This document shows positions 33,793 to 41,023 of a stretch of 64,000 nt of DNA, in pieces. Below the pieces are notes generated by a model. The model was given only the letters and a program-made list of their open reading frames with translations. It ran no database searches and had not been told where the DNA came from. How positions within the stretch are numbered: position 1 is the first letter of the stretch; each line of letters begins with the position of its first letter. The stretch covers positions 62,001-126,000 of the forward strand of contig CAZQWE010000005.1 of NCBI GenBank assembly GCA_964597045.1, given 5' to 3'. This DNA comes from UBA9655 sp964597045 (GTDB taxonomy: Bacteria > Pseudomonadota > Alphaproteobacteria > UBA9655). A program made the position numbers and the translations under genes.

Positions 33793-33809
33793 AGAAACCT
33801 CTTCAAATT

Positions 33810-33828
33810 TGTACAGATTTATTGTACA
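33810..33828. promoter_or_regulatory. Paired TGTACA operators of the yefM-yoeB operon
   Basis: Two TGTACA cores (33810-33815 and 33823-33828, centres 13 bp apart) lie 18-36 bp before the yefM start. TGTACA is the core of the E. coli YefM operator, so autoregulation is likely. The second is in the longer palindrome ATTGTACAAT. Confidence 0.75.
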
Positions 33829-33877
33829 ATAATTTTTTGAAAAAATCAAATTTTATTTGTGATTTTCGACGACTCTT

Positions 33878-34282
33878 TTATTCGTCATCATCAACAAGAG
33901 GAGCGTAAGCAAATGTACGTGCATAATCTATTGCGTCTTCATCCCTCTGTCCGTGGCGATTCAGACCCCCTAAATACTGAACGAGATCCATCCAATAGGA
34001 TTGTGTCATCGTTGCTGTATTGATACGTGTTAAATATTCTGCGGGCTCAGCATAATTTGACCTTCGATCAACTATCATATGAGCGAGTGCCTGATGATCA
34101 TTTTGATCTGGATTACCTGCAGTTGCATGTGTTGCAGCTTCGTTAGATAACTCTCTCAAAATAGTCAGCAAATTGCTTCTGGGAGTGAGCTGAGGATTGG
34201 GATTGTTCATAGCAAACGTAGTTGAAACGCTTGCAATAGAAACGAAAGAGAATACGCTTAGATTAAAAATAATATTTTTCAT
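33878..34282 (-). CDS. Small exported protein, unknown
   Basis: The 134-residue protein has a signal peptide (NIIFNLSVFSFVSIASVSTTFA) and a mature part that looks mostly helical and Asn/Asp-rich (NPNPQLTPRSNLLTILRELSNEAATHATAG, SYWMDLVQYLGGLNRHGQRDEDAID). No Cys and no recognised family. It is one of several exported unknowns in the 33.8-39.6 kb stretch. Confidence 0.68.
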   Translation of the reverse strand: MKNIIFNLSVFSFVSIASVSTTFAMNNPNPQLTPRSNLLTILRELSNEAATHATAGNPDQNDHQALAHMIVDRRSNYAEPAEYLTRINTATMTQSYWMDLVQYLGGLNRHGQRDEDAIDYARTFAYAPLVDDDE

Positions 34283-34357
34283 TTAAAAAATCATTAAAAT
34301 AATGCATTATATAAAATGAACTAAATTCATTGTAAAGAAAATTAATATTCTTATTAA

Positions 34358-34921
34358 TTATTGATCAACAATCACTGAGATTTTACCCACATAGTCGTCT
34401 AAACCTTGCAGCACCTTCTCCACAGATTCACCAGCCTTCAACACTTTTGCATACTGCACACCACACAAATCCGCTGGCCCTGAATAGTAACGCATATAGA
34501 CGACCTCCTTGCGGCCTCCTGTTTCATAAACAGCTCCAAAAGATGACATCGTATAAGTCTTCATATCCTTTGAATCCTCTTGAAGAAGTTTAAAGGTCGT
34601 TGCTTTTTCTTTCATTGCTGTTTTCAATTTTCCCAAAAAGTCAGCAGCACTTGCTCGAACACCTACTAAGGTTTGAACGGTTAATATCTCAGACCAGTTA
34701 TTTTCACTTCCTCCTTGAGGAATAAACTCCATAAACGTTGCGGGAAGCTGCCCCAAAGTTTTGTAAGACTTATCAATATTGACACTTAAAGTGACTTTCT
34801 TATCCGTGAGGTGATTAACGGGAAGAAGAAGAGTCATATCTTTATTTCCCTCAAGGGCTGAGAGTGGATTCGTTATGAAACAACTCACTATAAAAGCAAA
34901 TACTGTAAGAACATTTTTCAT
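34358..34921 (-). CDS. Exported protein, unknown (187 residues)
   Basis: The ATG at 34921, preceded by AGGGAGATCC, gives a signal peptide (VLTVFAFIVSCFITNPLSALE); the frame is open further upstream but that extension overlaps the neighbour. The mature part mixes strands and helices (MTLLLPVNHLTDKKVTLSVNIDKSYKTLGQLPATFMEFIPQGG). It resembles small uncharacterised periplasmic proteins of intracellular bacteria, but I recognise no named domain. Confidence 0.68.
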   Translation of the reverse strand: MKNVLTVFAFIVSCFITNPLSALEGNKDMTLLLPVNHLTDKKVTLSVNIDKSYKTLGQLPATFMEFIPQGGSENNWSEILTVQTLVGVRASAADFLGKLKTAMKEKATTFKLLQEDSKDMKTYTMSSFGAVYETGGRKEVVYMRYYSGPADLCGVQYAKVLKAGESVEKVLQGLDDYVGKISVIVDQ

Positions 34922-34998
34922 CTGGATCTCCCTGTTTAAGATACAAAAATTTACCGTCCATGTCGAAATAGTCAGAAGCAAGCTATTGATTTTGCAGC

Positions 34999-35811
34999 CT
35001 ATTTCTCTTTTTTCTTGATCGTTGGCCAAGCATATCCATATTCAATAAACCCGGGACAAATAGATTGCGATGATTCTATATGTGGCAAATCCAGGTCTTT
35101 TATCAGGACTTTGCTTGAGTTAGGCATGGCTTTCCCCAGATCAAGCCCATAGTTTTTCTTAAGATACGCAGTCATTTGATCACGTTCTTGCTCTGTAAGT
35201 GACTTCGAACCAACACTGGCTTCTGCAAAAATCTTAAGATCTGGCCCAATCTTCTCCGCATAACAGCGGATGCAAGGCTGCATATCACCCCCTGTTATAA
35301 TGTTACAGTCTTTATGCTCATTAAGGAGTGAGCCTTTCAGTTCAAGAATCCCATTCGTATATGTGATTAAATCCGTGATCTTCGAGTAGACTCCCGTCCC
35401 TCCTGCCCCGTGAGTAACCATAAGGACCTGTTTTCCATTGCCCATAAAATCCTTTAATTGGATATCAACCAAACAGCCCATATCCGCTTTTAAGTAAATC
35501 ACTTCTAAGTTACTATTCAGAATAGCAAATACCCCACTGTGGATACTTTTGTTCCGGTACACCCACAGGAATTCAGGAGCGTCCTTTGAAAAAGGCAAGA
35601 TTCCATAGTAGGACTGGGAACAATCGTTTTTTCCCGGCTGAAATGATTTATAATTATTTTGAAGAGATTCAATGACATTGGGAATCTTCTTGTCAGTAGG
35701 AATCTTCACCTGAAAGTAGTGAGAGAGCACAGTTTCACCATAGGAATTGGAAGAGAGGGGAGTCGTAAACATAAGGATGATTAAAGCTGCGATAGAGTAT
35801 AATTTATACAC
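34999..35811 (-). CDS. Exported protein, unknown (270 residues)
   Basis: Signal peptide (YSIAALIILMFTTPLSSNSYG), then a mature part with seven Cys (for example NDCSQSYYG, DMGCLVD, KDCNIITGGDMQPCIRCYAE, SQSICPG) that could form disulfides in the periplasm. No family recognised. A likely operon partner is the shorter exported gene 34358-34921, 77 bases downstream. Confidence 0.68.
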   Translation of the reverse strand: MYKLYSIAALIILMFTTPLSSNSYGETVLSHYFQVKIPTDKKIPNVIESLQNNYKSFQPGKNDCSQSYYGILPFSKDAPEFLWVYRNKSIHSGVFAILNSNLEVIYLKADMGCLVDIQLKDFMGNGKQVLMVTHGAGGTGVYSKITDLITYTNGILELKGSLLNEHKDCNIITGGDMQPCIRCYAEKIGPDLKIFAEASVGSKSLTEQERDQMTAYLKKNYGLDLGKAMPNSSKVLIKDLDLPHIESSQSICPGFIEYGYAWPTIKKKEK

Positions 35812-35881
35812 GATGGATCCTTTGCGATAATTGGTATTGGTTTATTTTATACGATAATTTTTCTTAATTTAGAAGATTGAT

Positions 35882-36463
35882 TTAGCTTCTCACAAATGCA
35901 CATAACGGATCAAGATTATGTTTATCTGCTTCTCTTAAAGCACGAATGTATGATTCTCTTATTTGATTCGGTTGGTTCAAATTCGCCCCACCCCAGCTAA
36001 ACCTTTCCCTGCTTTGGCTTTGAAGAAATATATCCGTATAGATACGAGAATGACGGCCATTTCCATTAGGAAATGGGTGGATCCAAACTAATCTATGGTG
36101 AAGCCTTGTCGCAATTTCATCGATGGATAAGATTTGGTTATCAAGTTGGTATTGAATATCACCACATAGCTTAAAGAGTTCTTGATCAATTTCTGAATAA
36201 TCAACACCAATATTTTTGAGCGAGTTTCTAAATTTTCCTGCCCATTTCCAAGTATCTCCAAACATTTTTTTATGAAGTTGCTGAATGAATGAAATTGTTA
36301 AGATGTTAGTATGTCGCTGACCAAATGCCCAACTTTCTGCATCCAAAATATTTGTTTGTTCCCATTCATTTAATTCCGACTGTAATGAAATATGTTGAGG
36401 AATCAAACCTCTTCTTTCATCTTCATCAATAGGTGTAGCACCAATTGGATATATGAATTTCAT
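35882..36463 (-). CDS. Fic-domain protein, 'mobile mystery protein B' type
   Basis: The 193-residue protein has the Fic motif HPFPNGNGRHSR (HxFx(D/N)GNGRxxR) and the start MKFIYPIGATPIDEDERRGLIP, typical of mobile mystery protein B (TIGR02613). Fic enzymes usually transfer AMP from ATP to target proteins through the motif His. The GNGR core is complete, so it should be active unless inhibited. It directly abuts the HTH protein upstream, the usual A-B order for this pair, which resembles a toxin-antitoxin or mobile cargo module. Confidence 0.92.
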   Translation of the reverse strand: MKFIYPIGATPIDEDERRGLIPQHISLQSELNEWEQTNILDAESWAFGQRHTNILTISFIQQLHKKMFGDTWKWAGKFRNSLKNIGVDYSEIDQELFKLCGDIQYQLDNQILSIDEIATRLHHRLVWIHPFPNGNGRHSRIYTDIFLQSQSRERFSWGGANLNQPNQIRESYIRALREADKHNLDPLCAFVRS

Positions 36464-36928
36464 TTAAGACTCCCAAAGTTTTTGAGGTTTCTTAAGTAAC
36501 TCGTTGGCCAGATTCCTGATTTGGTTTTCTTTCTCCTCATCAGACAAGGCTTGATCTTCAAGCTCCATGTGCTGAGAAATATATTGAACCTTTTGTCTTG
36601 CTAAAAATAAGGCTCGTTCTTCAAGAATTTGCTCTAGCGGTCTTTCAGAGACTAACACATACTCTAGTTCACAACCCAAGCTATTAGCAACTTTTCTTAA
36701 TGTTTTGAGTGTAATTTGATCACTGAGCTCATCTTTTTCAATTTCAGAGACCCTCGATTGTGTGACCTTTAATCTCTTAGCTAATTGAGTTGTTGTCATC
36801 CCAAGAGCTTTTCTAACCGAGCGAATCCAGCCTTGAGAAGGCCTTTTACATGATGAGGCTACTTTAGAAATGTCATTTAGCTTTTTAAGTAACTGTTTTT
36901 GCTCAAGATCTTTATATTTCTTCTTCAT
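36464..36928 (-). CDS. HTH protein, 'mobile mystery protein A' type
   Basis: The 154-residue protein has a Cro/C1-type HTH (IRSVRKALGMTTTQLAKRLKVTQSRVSEIEKDE, about residues 38-70) and a C-terminal part with many Glu and Gln. The match is to mobile mystery protein A (TIGR02612), which pairs with the Fic protein B encoded next, with stop and start adjoining. It likely represses its own promoter: an inverted repeat with the 13-bp arms TTATCAGATATAT lies within 60 bp of its start. Confidence 0.9.
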   Translation of the reverse strand: MKKKYKDLEQKQLLKKLNDISKVASSCKRPSQGWIRSVRKALGMTTTQLAKRLKVTQSRVSEIEKDELSDQITLKTLRKVANSLGCELEYVLVSERPLEQILEERALFLARQKVQYISQHMELEDQALSDEEKENQIRNLANELLKKPQKLWES

Positions 36929-36931
36929 AAT

Positions 36932-36984
36932 TTATCAGATATATCTTATATAGTGCATTCATAATTATCATATATATCTGATAA
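36932..36984. promoter_or_regulatory. Operator-like inverted repeats of the HTH/Fic operon
   Basis: TTATCAGATATAT (36932-36944) and ATATATCTGATAA (36972-36984) are perfect 13-bp inverted arms 27 bp apart, just upstream of the HTH gene start. A degenerate third copy, TATAGGTGATAA, ends at 37017. These are natural binding sites for the HTH protein. Confidence 0.7.
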
Positions 36985-37019
36985 TAATGCAAATTAAATA
37001 TTAGATATAGGTGATAAAT

Positions 37020-37625
37020 TTATAGAACAATCCCATACTGTTCTTGCAGAATCTTTTGACACGCTTCAGCCGTTGTAAACTGAATCGCATGCATCCCAAC
37101 TTCTCGCGCCCCAATGACATTCTTTTCAAAATCATCGAGAAATAAGGTCTCGGAAGCGACAAGTCCATAACGATTAAGCAGTGTCTGATAAATTTGAGGA
37201 TTGGGTTTCAGAACCCCCTCTTCAGCAGAAACAATCACGCCTTTAAATTTGTCCCAGAAAGAATAGCGAGCTCTTAAATAAACCATAATTTCATTAATGT
37301 TATCCGTGATCGAATACAGATTTCTCCCTGTCTTATGAACTCTTTCAAGGAGTTCAAAGCTACCCATGAGAGGTGTGAGCGATTCCTCAATAACATCAAA
37401 TAATGTTGAGAGTTGTTTAGAATGAGATGGGAGTTCTTTCTTATAGAATTGAACAGCTTCTTCAGCCGTTATTTTCCCCAAGTTCAGATCATACCAAACC
37501 GGGGATTTAAAGATCTTTAGCGTCAGTGCTTCTTTATTAGGTTCATTAGGGAAGAGTGTCTCCACTATATCCGAAGGCGACCATTTCACCAGTACATTCC
37601 CAATATCAAAGACGATGTTCTTCAT
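37020..37625 (-). CDS. HAD-superfamily hydrolase
   Basis: The 201-residue protein has HAD motif I FDIGNVLVKWSP, the motif II/III surroundings (LYSITDN, GVLKPNPQIYQTLL with Lys) and motif IV as LFLDDFEKN. This is the YihX/GPH-like subclass in which motif I is DxGNV. It probably dephosphorylates a small phosphorylated metabolite; the substrate cannot be told. It follows the Fic/HTH control region and stands alone on this strand, with the TPR-like gene upstream. Confidence 0.93.
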   Translation of the reverse strand: MKNIVFDIGNVLVKWSPSDIVETLFPNEPNKEALTLKIFKSPVWYDLNLGKITAEEAVQFYKKELPSHSKQLSTLFDVIEESLTPLMGSFELLERVHKTGRNLYSITDNINEIMVYLRARYSFWDKFKGVIVSAEEGVLKPNPQIYQTLLNRYGLVASETLFLDDFEKNVIGAREVGMHAIQFTTAEACQKILQEQYGIVL

Positions 37626-37640
37626 GTTTTATCCTACTCT

Positions 37641-39554
37641 TTATGGAAGGGATCCCTCTCTCTGAAGCTCTTGCAAAACCTCAAATGTATCGGCTCTACT
37701 TTTATTTGTTTTTCTGATGATGTCGAGTGCTTTCTCAAAACCCTTGTCTGCAGCGACTCTCATTAAGGTTTTGCATTTTTCAGCATCTCCTAAAAAGTAA
37801 TGAGAAATTGCAGCTTGGAAATCTGATTCTCCAGTTCTGTCCTCAACGGATGCACGCTCAGAGTATTTCAAAGCTCTTTCATAGTCTTTTTCTTTTAATG
37901 AAAAATTGGCTAATTCACGCAACATCTTAACATTGGACTCCCTTCGTACACCCATCCCACGGCTAAATCTTGCAGTTTCATATAAAGCATAAATAGCAGA
38001 ATTATTACCCATCGTTACAGAGATATCAAAATGCTGAATGGCTTGCCTCATTTTTCCCATAAGTTGAAACAAATTTCCAACTGCAAAATGAGAGTCACCA
38101 GAGTGACTAACAGTTCGTTGACTGACTATAGACTCGACTTTTTCTGACTCACCCTTTTGGAGGTAGAGTAAAATTAAATTATCCAATGCAAAGGTTCTAA
38201 TTTTTTCCATATTAATAATTGATGGATCCTGAGCGAGTGCCTCCACATTTCTTTCATCTAACTGAAAACCAAAATCAACAAATGTTGTATAGGCTTGGCC
38301 TTTATTTCCAAAGTCTAATAAACGTAACAATAAATCTTCAATCATGTCCAATTCTTCGGGATGAAAACAATGAAGTCTATTATGCGAATTATTCTCTGGA
38401 AAATAGAAAAAACGATGTAGGTTGACTAAACTGACAAGTGCCATCATGGATGGACAGTTTGTTTCATCTGCAACAAAAGTAAAAACAGAAACTTTTACAT
38501 TTCTCTCTTTATCATTCTTAAAGCGTTCCAAAGCTTCATCCCTGGAACGTGGAGCGCTCTTACTCCAATTCATCACCATGAAATTGAAGAGATCTTCATC
38601 TTTTTCTAATAAATGTATGCCAATGCACTCCCATATATCATAAACACCTTGTGTAATTATCTCAGCCAACCGCACAAGATAATTTGGATCATCTGATTTT
38701 GTTATCAGGTTATGAACCACAGATTTTCTTATCATGTTTCTTTGCTCTGGATTCTTTTCATCTTCTGGGTAAAGAAAAGTAATTAAGTTCTTTTTGCTAG
38801 GAATTCCTTGCAATAAATCAGACCATAAAACCATTTCATGAGCAGCCTGATCCCCATTTTGTAAGGATAAGATCATTTGGGAGCGAAACTTTTCTCTGGC
38901 CGTTTGAGTGAGCTTTTTAGTTCCACAAGGACTGCAAAAGGCATTACAGTAATTAAAAAATGCAGATACAGTCGGTAAACTCTCTGAAAAGCAACGCGAG
39001 CTTCTTGGAAGACCTTGAAGAAATTCTGGTACATCTAGTCTATGTGGATTCGGTATATCTTCAAACATTTCAATAGGATCTATCAAATTCTCGCGTGCAA
39101 CACGTGTTAATAAATGCGGTCTACGAACAGGCACAGCAAATCGAAAAGGAACATTAAGAGTTACAGGAAAATATTCTGTTTCATAGGGTTTACGTTGTAT
39201 GAGTTCTTCTCCCAGTTCGTAAAATGAATGGTTTATTGAGAAAAAATTGACAAAACTCTTAATATCCAAAGAGAGAGAGAGTCGACTCAGGTAATCCTTA
39301 GTGAAAGGTGCATAAGGGTTTTTAGGTTTTGTAACTTCCTTATTATGAGTGATTAAATTTTCCTTATAAACCCTGAGCTTCTTTCTTTCTCTTTCCTTTT
39401 TTTGAGGAACTACCTTAGATGTCTTCAGAGGTCTGGCATTTGGATCATCCGTCTCGTTCCTGCTTGTTTTATCGGTTTGAACAGCAACTAAAGATGAAGT
39501 GGAATTCAGAAGGAGGGATAAGGATACAATACTCAACAATTTTGATTTTAACAT
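37641..39554 (-). CDS. Large exported protein with C-terminal TPR/Sel1-like repeats
   Basis: The 637-residue protein has a signal peptide (LLSIVSLSLLLNSTSSLVA) and a basic linker to about residue 65. A long helical region contains a Cys cluster (CNAFCSPCGTKK). The last ~150 residues resemble TPR or Sel1 repeats (VGNLFQLMGKMRQAIQHFDISVTMGN, SLKEKDYERALKYSERASVED, HYFLGDAEKCKTLMRVAADKGFEKAL). Such repeats mediate protein contacts. Function unknown; export and size make it a plausible host-interaction protein, but that is speculation. Confidence 0.7.
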   Translation of the reverse strand: MLKSKLLSIVSLSLLLNSTSSLVAVQTDKTSRNETDDPNARPLKTSKVVPQKKERERKKLRVYKENLITHNKEVTKPKNPYAPFTKDYLSRLSLSLDIKSFVNFFSINHSFYELGEELIQRKPYETEYFPVTLNVPFRFAVPVRRPHLLTRVARENLIDPIEMFEDIPNPHRLDVPEFLQGLPRSSRCFSESLPTVSAFFNYCNAFCSPCGTKKLTQTAREKFRSQMILSLQNGDQAAHEMVLWSDLLQGIPSKKNLITFLYPEDEKNPEQRNMIRKSVVHNLITKSDDPNYLVRLAEIITQGVYDIWECIGIHLLEKDEDLFNFMVMNWSKSAPRSRDEALERFKNDKERNVKVSVFTFVADETNCPSMMALVSLVNLHRFFYFPENNSHNRLHCFHPEELDMIEDLLLRLLDFGNKGQAYTTFVDFGFQLDERNVEALAQDPSIINMEKIRTFALDNLILLYLQKGESEKVESIVSQRTVSHSGDSHFAVGNLFQLMGKMRQAIQHFDISVTMGNNSAIYALYETARFSRGMGVRRESNVKMLRELANFSLKEKDYERALKYSERASVEDRTGESDFQAAISHYFLGDAEKCKTLMRVAADKGFEKALDIIRKTNKSRADTFEVLQELQREGSLP

Positions 39555-39646
39555 AATAAACTCTTTTAAAATTAATGATTCATAATCTTATTATATATAT
39601 CACAATGAACTTTCAAGTAAATTTATAATTATGATTGAGTGATCGA

Positions 39647-39743
39647 GGCTATGCAATTGGCTCCCATTAAACCTCGGGCGTCATTCCTGCTTTCGCAGGG
39701 ATGACGCCGGTTGGGTCAAAAAGTGGGAGTCAACTGCATAGCC
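39647..39743. repeat. Nested inverted repeat enclosing a palindromic repeat unit
   Basis: The outer arms GGCTATGCAATTGGCTCCCA (39647-39666) and TGGGAGTCAACTGCATAGCC (39724-39743) match at 18 of 20 positions when inverted. Inside lies a unit of the GC-rich palindrome family: GGCGTCATTCCTGC - TTTC - GCAGGGATGACGCC (39677-39708). The whole is about 97 bp, MITE-like, in the gap between 37641-39554 and the TIGR02300 gene. The remaining gap bases show nothing else. Confidence 0.75.
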
Positions 39744-39796
39744 CCGTAAATGATTTGTGTTGGGATTTTCTCAACACCCAAATGGGAAAGCTCAAA

Positions 39797-40117
39797 TCAA
39801 TCCTCGTCGACGACCTTCTCTATGCCGACATCCTCATCCTCACCAAAGTCAGAGGTATCCTCGAGAACATCGTCGCTATCTCCAATTGGCTCCAGATCCT
39901 CACCCAGTTCCAAATCTAGGTTCTCCACTAATTCTGGTGGAATTGGGACGAATTTTGTTTCAGTTGCAGGAGGACGACCTCTCCTCTTCTTCACATGAGC
40001 ATCTGGATCATAGACTGTCTCGCATTTTGGACACGTAATAGGATGTTTCTGCAAATCATAAAAACGAGTGTTACAGTTAAAACAAACTCGCTTTACGCCC
40101 CATTCTGGTTTTGACAT
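39797..40117 (-). CDS. TIGR02300 family protein
   Basis: The 106-residue protein starts MSKPEWGVKRVCFNCNTRFYDLQKHPITCPKC, an N-terminal zinc-ribbon-like four-Cys cluster with the family's FYDL motif, followed by a basic KKRRGRPP and a long acidic tail rich in Asp and Glu. The function is unknown; the family is almost restricted to alphaproteobacteria. The start is ATG 40117 with AAAGGAAC upstream; the frame extends to 40186 but the conserved N-terminus fixes it. It is divergent from cmk, as in many alphaproteobacteria. Confidence 0.9.
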   Translation of the reverse strand: MSKPEWGVKRVCFNCNTRFYDLQKHPITCPKCETVYDPDAHVKKRRGRPPATETKFVPIPPELVENLDLELGEDLEPIGDSDDVLEDTSDFGEDEDVGIEKVVDED

Positions 40118-40258
40118 GGGTTTTGTTCCTTTCTTAAAATTAAAGTTTATAGAAACGGCTTTCTCATGAGTCAGCGAATCTGTCAATAAAAAGAATCAAT
40201 TTTGTATCGATTTTTTTTTAAATCTGTGCCATCACCATAATAAAGGAGCACAAACTGC

Positions 40259-40936
40259 ATGTATCCCATAGTTATAACTATTGATGGCCCTGCAGGAGCT
40301 GGTAAAGGAACTTTAGCCCGTCATCTCGCTGGAATCTACCATTTAGCCTATCTTGACACGGGACTCCTCTATCGAGCTGTGGCTTTAAAGATGCTTGAGA
40401 GAGGAATTGATTTAACCAGCGAAGAGAAAGCGTGTGGAATTGCGAGCTCTCTTCATCTCAGGGATTTAAAGAAAGCGGAACTTCGAGATGAAGCCGTCGG
40501 CAACGCGGCCTCCCAAATCGCACCTTTTTCTAAACTTCGAGATATCCTTCTCCATTTTCAACATACCTTCGCAAACCATCATCCACCCGATAAACAGGGC
40601 GTCATTTTAGATGGAAGAGACATTGGTCTTATTGTCCTTCCCAAGGCTCCTTGTAAGATCTATGTAACGGCGTCTCCTGAAGTCAGAGCAAAAAGACGAC
40701 TCAAAGAGTTGCATCAAAAAGGAATTAACAGTATATATGAAGCTGTTCTTGAGGATATTAAGACGCGTGACACACGAGATCAGACAAGAGATGTCTCACC
40801 CTTACGTCCCGCTGAAGATGCCTATGTGCTCGATACCTCAGAACTAAACATAGACCAAGTTGTTGAAAAAGCTTGTGTATTTGTGGATTCAAAATATCCA
40901 GAATCTACCAAGCGAAATCGACCTTTGTCCGAGTAG
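40259..40936 (+). CDS. cmk: Cytidylate kinase
   Basis: The 225-residue protein has the P-loop IDGPAGAGKGTLARHLA, the CMP-binding DTGLLYRAVALKML and VILDGRDIGLIVLP, and RRLKELHQKG. It phosphorylates CMP and dCMP for nucleotide synthesis. The ATG at 40259 has AAGGAGC upstream. It precedes rpsA on the same strand, the usual cmk-rpsA order. Confidence 0.97.
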   Translation: MYPIVITIDGPAGAGKGTLARHLAGIYHLAYLDTGLLYRAVALKMLERGIDLTSEEKACGIASSLHLRDLKKAELRDEAVGNAASQIAPFSKLRDILLHFQHTFANHHPPDKQGVILDGRDIGLIVLPKAPCKIYVTASPEVRAKRRLKELHQKGINSIYEAVLEDIKTRDTRDQTRDVSPLRPAEDAYVLDTSELNIDQVVEKACVFVDSKYPESTKRNRPLSE

Positions 40937-41023
40937 AAAACATCGGCCCTTTCTATTCTTCTTCACTCTAACCCCAGCCCCTTTGATGGCCGAACAAACG
41001 GGAACATATTAAGGATTATTTCC

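Noticed and set aside
39601..39797. Possible tRNA gene in the structured gap before the TIGR02300 gene
   Set aside because: The pairing is explained by the nested inverted repeat; no anticodon arm, T-loop or acceptor pattern is present.
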